A stretch of 64,000 nucleotides of DNA from Mageeibacillus sp. UBA1046 (GTDB lineage Bacteria; Bacillota; Clostridia; Saccharofermentanales; DTU023), in contig DCDV01000030.1 in NCBI GenBank assembly GCA_002316595.1, positions 1,270 through 65,269 of the forward strand, written 5' to 3'. This document shows, one piece after another, positions 57,411-64,000 of this stretch (within the stretch, counting starts at the first letter, position 1; every line of letters begins with the position of its first letter). The notes under the pieces were generated by a model. The model ran no database searches. It was not told the DNA's origin and was given only the letters and a program-made list of their open reading frames with translations. A program made the position numbers and the translations under genes.

Positions 57411-57983
57411 GTGAAAAGCCCTGCCTCAATAAATCAAAAAGAAAATCCTGAAATGACTCTCGCCTGGTTGCTGCGAGACATCAATCAGATGGCGCAAAGC
57501 AATCTTGCGCAAAGCCTTGTCGAGTATGGACTCTACATCGGCCAGCCGCGGATATTGCGTCTTATCCACGATTATCCCGGAGAGACACAAAAGCAAATCG
57601 CTGACAGACTTTATGTATCTGCCGCCTCGCTCTCAATCTCTCTCAAACGTCTGCAAAAAGCTGCTCTGGTGGAAAGGCGTCAATCTGCACAAGACCGACG
57701 TCGTCATGAACTCTATTTAACCCCTGCCGGAGCAGAGGCCATCCAAAAATGCGGCAGCGATTTATGCTCCTTGTATCGTTACATGATGTCAAATATGGAT
57801 GAAAAAGAAGTGCAGCAGCTGCTGGAAAGTCTCAAGAAAATCCATGATAATCTGGCCGCTTTGTCGGACACTTCTGTAAACATCGTTCAGACTGATAATT
57901 CTGCAAGCAATATTCATTCAGACAATCCGAAGTCCAATTTCCTGACGGGAATTGAAGTAAACAACTCACAGGAGGGTAATTAA
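57411..57983 (+). CDS. MarR family transcriptional regulator
   Basis: This 190-residue winged-helix regulator has dimer helices at the start (LAWLLRDINQMAQSNLAQSL), the recognition region PGETQKQIADRLYVSAASLS then SLKRLQKAALVERRQSAQDR, and the wing motif RRRHELYLTPAGAEAIQ. An Asn/Ser-rich tail of about 40 residues follows. The frame opens with GTG at 57411 with GGGAG about seven bases upstream; a later ATG (codon 16) is possible. It overlaps the first ABC exporter gene by one base (TAATG), so it very likely controls that operon and itself. Confidence 0.9.
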   Translation: MKSPASINQKENPEMTLAWLLRDINQMAQSNLAQSLVEYGLYIGQPRILRLIHDYPGETQKQIADRLYVSAASLSISLKRLQKAALVERRQSAQDRRRHELYLTPAGAEAIQKCGSDLCSLYRYMMSNMDEKEVQQLLESLKKIHDNLAALSDTSVNIVQTDNSASNIHSDNPKSNFLTGIEVNNSQEGN

Positions 57984-59707
57984 TGCTGCGTCAACTGATT
58001 CGCTACATGAAGCCTTATCGCCTTAAAGCAATTTTCAGTCCTATTTTGATGATTATTGAGGTGCTGACGGATGTGTATATCCCCTTCCTGATGAAAGATA
58101 TTGTTAACATCGGCATCTACGAATCCAATTCTGAAGTAGTCATCACTTTGGGGTTGAAGATGATACTGTCCGCCTTGATCGGAATTACGGCAGGTGTATT
58201 GTCCGCTCGCTTAGGAGCAGTAGCTGGTTATGGGTTTGGAGCCAATTTGCGCTCAGACTTATACCGCAAGATTCAACGCTTTTCCTTTGGCAATCTGGAC
58301 AAGTTTAGTGTTCCCAGTCTGATTACCAGACTAACCAATGACTGCAATAATATCTCGCAGGCAGCCATGATGTCCTTGCGCATGGGAATCAGAGCTCCCG
58401 CTTTGTTCGTCTTCGCTTTGATAATGGCATTTAATATCGACCCCGGAATGGCTAAAGTTTTCCTGGTCGCAATTCCTGTTCTCCTTTTGATTTTCGCAGT
58501 CATTATCAAGCTGGCGCATCCTCGTTTCAGAGAAATGCAGCGACGCATTGATGATCTCAACGCAGTTGTACAGGAAGACTTGACCAATATTCGCGAGATC
58601 AAGTCCTTTGTTCGCGAAGATCATGAAAAAGGTAAATTTAAGAAATTTAATGATTCTTTGATGATTTCTGCTTACAAGGCGATTTCACTGGTAATTATTA
58701 CAATGCCGGCAGCTGAACTGGTCATCTACAGTACTATTATTGCCATACTATGGATCGGCGGACGTGAAATAGTAACCGGTAATATGCTGGCAGGCAATCT
58801 GATCAGCTTCCTTACTTATGTTATGCAGATTCTCATGAGCCTGATCATGCTTTCACAGGTATTCTTACATTTAACCAGAGCAAAAGCCTCCGCCGAACGA
58901 GTCACCGAGGTCTTGAATACTGAAGTTGATATCACCTCTCCGGAAGACGGACTTACTATCGTTGCAGATGGCTCAATAGAGTTCAAAAGTGTAGATTTCT
59001 GTTATCCGGGCAGTGATAATTACAGTTTGACTGACATAAATCTAGATATTAAATCCGGTGAGGTGATCGGCATACTGGGCGCGACAGGGTCAGGCAAATC
59101 GACACTTCTTGCACTCATTCCGCGTCTCTATGATGTAACGGAGGGGCAGGTACTGGTGGGCGGTAAAGATGTACGTGATTATGATCTGAGGACATTGCGC
59201 GACTCGGTGAGCTTTGTCCTGCAGCAAAATACTCTCTTCTCGGGCACCCTGCGGGAGAATATGAAGTGGGGTGACGCTGAAGCGACCGACGACATGATCA
59301 TCAAAGCTCTGCAAAGGGCTCAGGCCTGGGAATTCGTCCAAAAACTCCCTGATGGTCTGGACAGCCGTGTTGAGCAAGGCGGCACTAACTTCTCAGGCGG
59401 GCAGCGCCAGCGCCTTACCATCGCCCGTGCTCTGCTCAAAGAGCCGCAGGTCATTATTCTCGATGACTCTACTTCAGCCGTCGATATGGATACGGATGCC
59501 CGCATTCGCCGCGCTTTTGCAACGGATCTCCCCGGCGTGACCAAGATCATCGTAGCTCAGCGTCTGGCTTCAATCGAAGACGCTGACCGCATCCTTATCT
59601 TGGATGACGGCCGCGTCTCGGCTTTTGCCAGCGCCGCCGAATTGATGGAGACCAGCACTATCTATCGTGAGATCTACGAATCACAGCAGAGGGGGGTAGT
59701 CGCCTGA
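57983..59707 (+). CDS. ABC exporter half-transporter, degenerate-site subunit
   Basis: This is a 574-residue fusion of six membrane helices (about residues 15-300) and an ATPase domain. Walker A is GATGSGKSTLLALI and the signature is FSGGQRQRLTIARALL. Walker B ends ILDDSTSAVD, with aspartate where the catalytic glutamate normally stands. This marks the degenerate half of heterodimeric exporters such as TM287/288 and BmrCD. The partner is the next gene, sharing one base (TGATG). AGGAGGG in the MarR gene end supplies the binding site. Likely role: drug or lipid export, substrate unknown. Confidence 0.93.
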   Translation: MLRQLIRYMKPYRLKAIFSPILMIIEVLTDVYIPFLMKDIVNIGIYESNSEVVITLGLKMILSALIGITAGVLSARLGAVAGYGFGANLRSDLYRKIQRFSFGNLDKFSVPSLITRLTNDCNNISQAAMMSLRMGIRAPALFVFALIMAFNIDPGMAKVFLVAIPVLLLIFAVIIKLAHPRFREMQRRIDDLNAVVQEDLTNIREIKSFVREDHEKGKFKKFNDSLMISAYKAISLVIITMPAAELVIYSTIIAILWIGGREIVTGNMLAGNLISFLTYVMQILMSLIMLSQVFLHLTRAKASAERVTEVLNTEVDITSPEDGLTIVADGSIEFKSVDFCYPGSDNYSLTDINLDIKSGEVIGILGATGSGKSTLLALIPRLYDVTEGQVLVGGKDVRDYDLRTLRDSVSFVLQQNTLFSGTLRENMKWGDAEATDDMIIKALQRAQAWEFVQKLPDGLDSRVEQGGTNFSGGQRQRLTIARALLKEPQVIILDDSTSAVDMDTDARIRRAFATDLPGVTKIIVAQRLASIEDADRILILDDGRVSAFASAAELMETSTIYREIYESQQRGVVA

Positions 59708-61707
59708 TGGCTAAGCAAAAACACAATGGAAATAATGCGGCGAAGACGCCTGAAAATAAAGCCGGAAGCCCGCCCAAAACAGACCGGAGAGCCGGTTTCG
59801 ACCACTTTGCCAAACCACAGGATACCAAGGCTACATTAAGACGCGTGGCCGAATATGTCGGCAAAAATCGCTGGCGGCTGGTAGTGGGGCTCTTGCTCGC
59901 CGCAGTCGGGGCACTGGGCGGTGTAGCGGGAAATGCTTTTCTGATGCCGATAATAAACGCCTTCGTTTATGAACAAAGTTTCGCAGCAGCTCTGCCTGGA
60001 ATTACCGCCATGGCTGTAGTATCTATTTCCGCAGCTGTATGTAATTATTTCGGCTTTCGTCTCATGGCCAAGGTGGCTCAGCGCACTACAAACCTGATCC
60101 GCCGCGACCTCTTCAGTAATTTACAGGATATGCCGCTCAGTTTTTTTGATACACATAGCCACGGTGAGCTGATGAGCACCTTTACCAATGATATCGATAA
60201 CATCAGCATGGCATTGGATCAGACCCTGGTCAGTCTGCTGACCTCAGGAGTGTCTTTCATCGGCACTGTGATCATGATGCTTGTTCTAAGTCCGCTAATG
60301 ACTTTGCTGGTGATAGTGATGGTCGCACTGATGCTTTTTATTATCAGTTTTATTATGAAACGCAGCCGCAAATCCTTTAGAGCCCAGCAGCATGATCTGG
60401 CCAACCTGAACGGGTACATTGAGGAATTGATGCAGGGCCAGAAGGTGGTTAAAGTCTTTAATTATGAAGATAAGACTATCAGCGAATTTGATGAGCACAA
60501 TGAGAAATTACGTCAGGCCTCAACCGATGCGCAGTCTTATTCCGTCAGCATCTTCCCCATCATGGGCAATCTGGGCTTCATACAATATGCTATAACGGCT
60601 ATGTTCGGCGCTCTGCGCATTATCAGCGGACGGATGGATATAGGCACTCTGGCAGCATTCCTGCAATACAGCCGGCAATTTTCGCGCCCGCTGACTCAGA
60701 TCTCCAACCAGATAAATGTATTGATTGCAGCCATGGCCGGAGCTGAACGTGTGTTCCATGTTATGGATCAGCCTGCGGAAGTTGATGACGGCAAAGTACA
60801 TCTGGTGCGTGTCGCAGATTCGGAAGCCGAAGTGACTGACAATACAGTCGAGGATCCTCTCCGCGGCACGAAGGATTCTGTGCCTCTGCTCTATCTGCCC
60901 GGAGTAGAAGCAGGCTTGCGTAATTTGGTCTTGGCCGTGCCTGAAGAAGGTGGTCAAACTAAGTATGTGCCTGTCTGCGGAGACATACGCTTTGATCATG
61001 TGACATTTTCTTATATTGAAGGCCAGCCGGTACTGAGAGATATTTCTCTCTATGCCAAACCTGGTCAAAGGATTGCTTTCGTAGGTTCTACCGGCGCCGG
61101 AAAAACAACGATAACGAACTTGATTAATCGTTTTTACGATGTGCAGGAAGGTGTAATTTATTTTGATGGAATAGATGTAAAGGATTTACGCAAGGATCAT
61201 TTGCGCATGATGCTTGGCATGGTTTTGCAGGAGGTACACCTGTTTACTGACACCGTAGCTGATAATATCCGTTACGGTTATCTGAAAGCCACCGATGAAG
61301 AGGTGGAAACGGCAGCTCAATTCGCAAATGCAGACAGTTTTATCCGTCATCTTCCTGAAGGTTACGACACCATGCTGCATGATAATGGCAGAAATCTGTC
61401 GCAGGGGCAAAGGCAGCTGATCTCTATCGCCCGCGCCGCAGTGGCTGATCCTCTTGTGCTGATACTGGATGAGGCTACCAGCTCTGTTGATACCCGTACT
61501 GAAAGGCTTATCGAGAAAGGTATGGATAACATGATGGAGGGACGCACGACTTTTGCCATCGCGCATCGTCTCTCTACAGTCCGGCACTCTAACGCTATCA
61601 TGGTCCTGGAACAAGGGGAAATTATGGAGCGCGGAGACCACGATCATCTCATGAGCCTGAAGGGTCGTTATTACGATTTGAATATGGGAACAGTCGAGCT
61701 GGAATAA
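59707..61707 (+). CDS. ABC exporter half-transporter, catalytic subunit
   Basis: This 666-residue fusion starts with an unusually long basic N-terminal tail (about 45 residues) before the membrane domain. The coupling-helix region reads SFFDTHSHGELMSTFTNDID. Walker A is GSTGAGKTTITNLI, the signature is LSQGQRQLISIARAAV, and Walker B is ILDEATSSVDTRTE with the catalytic glutamate. An insert of about 60 residues (around 365-425) separates the membrane and ATPase domains. With the preceding subunit it forms one canonical and one impaired ATP site, as usual for this exporter class. Confidence 0.93.
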   Translation: MAKQKHNGNNAAKTPENKAGSPPKTDRRAGFDHFAKPQDTKATLRRVAEYVGKNRWRLVVGLLLAAVGALGGVAGNAFLMPIINAFVYEQSFAAALPGITAMAVVSISAAVCNYFGFRLMAKVAQRTTNLIRRDLFSNLQDMPLSFFDTHSHGELMSTFTNDIDNISMALDQTLVSLLTSGVSFIGTVIMMLVLSPLMTLLVIVMVALMLFIISFIMKRSRKSFRAQQHDLANLNGYIEELMQGQKVVKVFNYEDKTISEFDEHNEKLRQASTDAQSYSVSIFPIMGNLGFIQYAITAMFGALRIISGRMDIGTLAAFLQYSRQFSRPLTQISNQINVLIAAMAGAERVFHVMDQPAEVDDGKVHLVRVADSEAEVTDNTVEDPLRGTKDSVPLLYLPGVEAGLRNLVLAVPEEGGQTKYVPVCGDIRFDHVTFSYIEGQPVLRDISLYAKPGQRIAFVGSTGAGKTTITNLINRFYDVQEGVIYFDGIDVKDLRKDHLRMMLGMVLQEVHLFTDTVADNIRYGYLKATDEEVETAAQFANADSFIRHLPEGYDTMLHDNGRNLSQGQRQLISIARAAVADPLVLILDEATSSVDTRTERLIEKGMDNMMEGRTTFAIAHRLSTVRHSNAIMVLEQGEIMERGDHDHLMSLKGRYYDLNMGTVELE

Positions 61708-62159
61708 TCTCGCCGACAGACTTGTTCTTCTTGAATAATGTTACATATTTTTGGCTGCATATTCATTAGATGCTGTTTTGAGTACCAAGTTCCTGATAAT
61801 CAGGCAGCAGTAAATGGGGGCTTTCAGGGCCTTGATTTTAAGTAAGGGCAAACATAATTGTTGAGGATACACCCTCTTGATTTTTTGACCGTTGTTAACT
61901 GCGGCTCTAGTAAGGTGGATATCAGATGTTTGGAAGACGAGCACATGAGCGGATATTATATTGTTGCTGAAATTTTTAAATGCTATAATGCATAAAGTGG
62001 TTCGGGCTTTTGGGTGTTGAATATTACTGCGCTGAACACATTATAAATATACGCGTTCCTGTAAATCAGGCGCAGGCATCCCCTGACTAATCAGCTCCTG
62101 TTCAGCCCGCTGCTACAAGCGTTGCCGCATGTGAATGGTGACAGAAATGGGGTGATTGT
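61708..62159. other. Spacer before the second peptide importer
   Basis: This 450-base spacer contains the promoter listed next and a leader of about 165 bases with a small TCAGG/CCTGA hairpin (about 62067-62087). No terminator for the exporter genes is obvious. A 67-codon minus-strand frame (61944 to 61741) has no recognisable domain and no binding site, and I do not call it. Confidence 0.45.
61961..61989 (+). promoter_or_regulatory. Promoter of the second peptide importer
   Basis: TTGTTG (61961-61966), a 17-base spacer and TATAAT (61984-61989) with the TG extension (TGCTATAAT). Transcription should start near 61996. Confidence 0.75.
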
Positions 62160-63095
62160 ATGCTTCGGTATATCGGTAAGCGACTGCTCCAAATGATTCC
62201 GGTACTTATTGGAATCGCCTTTATAATATTTTTTATAATGGATTTCACACCGGGTAATCCTGCCCGTCTTATTCTGGGCCAATCTGCCACAGCAGAAGCA
62301 GTTGAACAATTAACCGAAGAAATGGGACTTAACGATCCTTTTTTCACGCGTTTTTTCAGGTATTTATACAACTCGATTGTACATCTTGATTTTGGGGTTT
62401 CTTACCGCACAATGAAACCTGTTTTTGATGATGTCTTCACCCGCTTTCCGGTAAGTATATATTTGGCCCTTTGCGGCATGGTCGGTTCCACTTTATTTGG
62501 CATACCTCTGGGCGTACTCAGCGCAGTAAAACAATATTCTAAGCTTGATACTGTTGTAAACGTAGTTGCCATGACTATGGTTGCAATGCCGCCTTTCTGG
62601 GTTGCGATGGTACTTATTCTAGTCTTTTCTTTGTATCTGGGTCTGTTGCCGTCTGCGGGAGCGGCAACATGGCTGCATTACATCCTGCCTACAATTACCT
62701 TGACGCTGGCTAACGGCAGCGCTGTGCTTCGTATCACACGCTCTTCCATGCTGGAGACTATTCGGATGGATTATGTGCGTACAGCTCAAGCGAAAGGCGT
62801 TCCCCGTAAGGTAATAATCTTCAAGCATGCTTTCAAAAATGCGCTTCTGCCTGTAATCACCACAGTCGGGTATATATTTGGCTCCCTTTTAGGCGGCGCC
62901 ATAGTCAGCGAAACAGTATTCGCCATGCCCGGACTGGGCTCTTTGATTGTACTCAGCATCAAAATGAAAGATATCCCGGTAGTTATGGCAAGTATTATTC
63001 TTCTCGCCTTAAGCTACGGTGTGATAATGCTCGTTGTTGACCTGATGTATGCTTTCATCGACCCGCGCATCAAGGCTAAGTATCAAAGAGGTTAG
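62160..63095 (+). CDS. Peptide ABC importer, permease DppB/OppB type (second system)
   Basis: This 311-residue permease has the N-terminal GKRLLQMIPVLIGIAFIIFF, DFTPGNPARLILG, the EAA loop RTAQAKGVPRKVIIFKHAFK and the end YAFIDPRIKAKYQRG. It is clearly distinct from the OppB at 8.7-9.7 kb and closer to DppB/GsiC-type permeases. GGGGTGATTGT precedes the ATG. It leads an operon that continues past the window edge, where the binding protein and ATPase genes are expected. Confidence 0.93.
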   Translation: MLRYIGKRLLQMIPVLIGIAFIIFFIMDFTPGNPARLILGQSATAEAVEQLTEEMGLNDPFFTRFFRYLYNSIVHLDFGVSYRTMKPVFDDVFTRFPVSIYLALCGMVGSTLFGIPLGVLSAVKQYSKLDTVVNVVAMTMVAMPPFWVAMVLILVFSLYLGLLPSAGAATWLHYILPTITLTLANGSAVLRITRSSMLETIRMDYVRTAQAKGVPRKVIIFKHAFKNALLPVITTVGYIFGSLLGGAIVSETVFAMPGLGSLIVLSIKMKDIPVVMASIILLALSYGVIMLVVDLMYAFIDPRIKAKYQRG

Positions 63096-63113
63096 GTGGC
63101 AGAAGGGATGGCA

Positions 63114-63998
63114 ATGGCAGTGGCTGATAAGAATAAGGGCATTGCGCTGAAACGCAAAGGCAAGGTTAAAGAATTCTGGCGCAGGTACAAAAAGAATAAA
63201 AGTGCCATGGTCGGCCTTGTTTTGTTGCTTTTCATATTGTTTTGCGCTATCTTCGCCAATGTGATTGCGGATGAAGAAGCTGTTACACGTCATAATCCGG
63301 AAGTCCGCAGGCAGGGTCCAAGCGCTGAGCACTGGTTCGGCACGGATATCTACGGGCGAGATATTTATTCGCGAGTAATATTCGGTTCGCGCATTTCTCT
63401 TACAATCGGTGTATTGTCTGCGGCTTTGTCGTTGTTTTTGGGCGGCATATTAGGTGCAGTATCTGCTTACTTTGGCGGCTGGCTCGATGATATTATCATG
63501 CGTATCATGGATATGCTGATGTCTATCCCTGCTACCTTGCTTGCTCTGACTTTGGTTGCTGCTTTAGGCAGCAGTACTACTAATCTGGTTATTGCGCTGG
63601 CGCTGTCAAATCTGCCCAGCTTCGCCCGCCTGACTCGTTCTTCGATGCTCACGGTAGTAGACTCAGATTATGTAGAAGCAGCAAAGGCCTATGGTGCCAG
63701 AAACGGACACATAATTTTTAAGGAAGTTCTGCCGAATGCCATGGGACCTATCATCGTACAAACCACACAGAGTGTGTCTAATATGATTCTCACAGCTTCC
63801 AGCCTGAGCTTTCTCGGTGTAGGAGTTCAGGCACCGGCACCGGAATGGGGCGCCATGCTGGCCGAGGCGCGGGAATTCATGCGTCAGTTCCCCTATATGA
63901 TAATATCTCCCGGCATCTTCATAATAATCACAGCCCTTTCATTCAATCTGGTCGGCGACGGCTTCCGCGATGCACTCGATCCGAGACTCAAGGATTGA
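63114..63998 (+). CDS. Peptide ABC importer, permease DppC/OppC type (second system)
   Basis: This roughly 294-residue permease has KEFWRRYKKNKSAMVG before the first helix, HWFGTDIYGRDIYSRVIFG, the EAA loop EAAKAYGARNGHIIFKEVLP and the C-terminal LVGDGFRDALDPRLKD. It pairs with the preceding permease. Three in-frame starts exist: GTG 63096 directly after the previous stop, ATG 63108 and ATG 63114. I choose 63114 because AGAAGG lies seven bases before it. The stop is three codons from the window edge region, and further operon genes lie beyond. Confidence 0.92.
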   Translation: MAVADKNKGIALKRKGKVKEFWRRYKKNKSAMVGLVLLLFILFCAIFANVIADEEAVTRHNPEVRRQGPSAEHWFGTDIYGRDIYSRVIFGSRISLTIGVLSAALSLFLGGILGAVSAYFGGWLDDIIMRIMDMLMSIPATLLALTLVAALGSSTTNLVIALALSNLPSFARLTRSSMLTVVDSDYVEAAKAYGARNGHIIFKEVLPNAMGPIIVQTTQSVSNMILTASSLSFLGVGVQAPAPEWGAMLAEAREFMRQFPYMIISPGIFIIITALSFNLVGDGFRDALDPRLKD

Positions 63999-64000
63999 TC

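Noticed and set aside
61741..61944. 67-codon minus-strand frame in the spacer before the second peptide importer
   Set aside because: It has no binding site, no recognisable domain and AT-rich spacer composition. A transposase remnant was considered but no motif supports it.
61996..62159. Leader of the second peptide importer considered as a riboswitch
   Set aside because: Only a small hairpin is visible, and no conserved core of a known riboswitch class could be matched by eye.

Overview
The window looks like a piece of chromosome from an anaerobic member of the Bacillota, most probably a Clostridia-like lineage. The grounds are gene content and order. The SRP RNA–dnaX–ybaB–recR block and the mazG–rqcP/divIC set are typical of that phylum. 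There is a class III (oxygen-sensitive) ribonucleotide reductase, FeoAB ferrous-iron uptake and an LIV-type amino-acid transporter, and the oxygen defences are those of an anaerobe (CoA-disulfide reductase, two peroxiredoxins, a hemerythrin/PAS protein). Shine-Dalgarno sequences are strong and purine-rich, and intergenic regions are AT-rich. The species cannot be named from the sequence alone.

Layout. 1–13.5 kb: the edge of a hydantoinase/oxoprolinase gene, a prolidase-like amidohydrolase, a LemA + DUF2207 pair, a complete five-gene oligopeptide ABC importer (minus strand, 11383 to 5693) and a trans-3-hydroxyproline dehydratase-type gene. These suggest scavenging of peptides and amino-acid derivatives. 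14–19 kb: class A penicillin-binding protein, an MTA/SAH/5'-deoxyadenosine-type deaminase and a Prx6-like peroxiredoxin. 19–24 kb: a complete branched-chain amino-acid importer, livKHMGF (minus strand). 24.4–27.5 kb: SRP RNA, dnaX, ybaB and recR. 27.7–32.4 kb: divIC, and an overlapping operon nrdD–nrdG–mazG–rqcP. 32.6–36.6 kb: CoA-disulfide reductase/rhodanese, nitroreductase, an internally deleted purine nucleoside phosphorylase and an MtnA-like isomerase. 36.8–45.9 kb: a hemerythrin-like/PAS protein, feoAB, a DUF1002 secreted protein, a cold-shock protein, a PH-domain protein and a zinc/manganese ABC importer (znuACB). 46–52.3 kb: a decayed carboxylesterase, a membrane-anchored thioredoxin-fold protein, Bcp, a cysteine desulfidase-like enzyme, a zinc-ribbon membrane protein and tRNA-Gly(CCC)–tRNA-Thr(GGT). 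52.6–64 kb: an Ldh-family oxidoreductase, a secreted unknown, an M14 metallopeptidase lipoprotein, a MarR regulator with a heterodimeric ABC exporter, and the two permease genes of a second peptide importer cut by the window edge.

The most unusual property is not one gene. Intergenic spacers repeatedly contain short, partly decayed tandem duplications (units of about 18–56 bp, two to five copies). Several copy the end or start of the neighbouring gene: feoB, the PH-domain gene, oppF and znuC. One duplicates a palindromic operator in front of the CoA-disulfide reductase gene, and another duplicates a terminator hairpin with compensated arms. No CRISPR array, prophage or intact insertion sequence was found. 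I see no convincing new multi-gene defence or biosynthetic system; the repeat habit and the deleted phosphorylase are the main points for follow-up.
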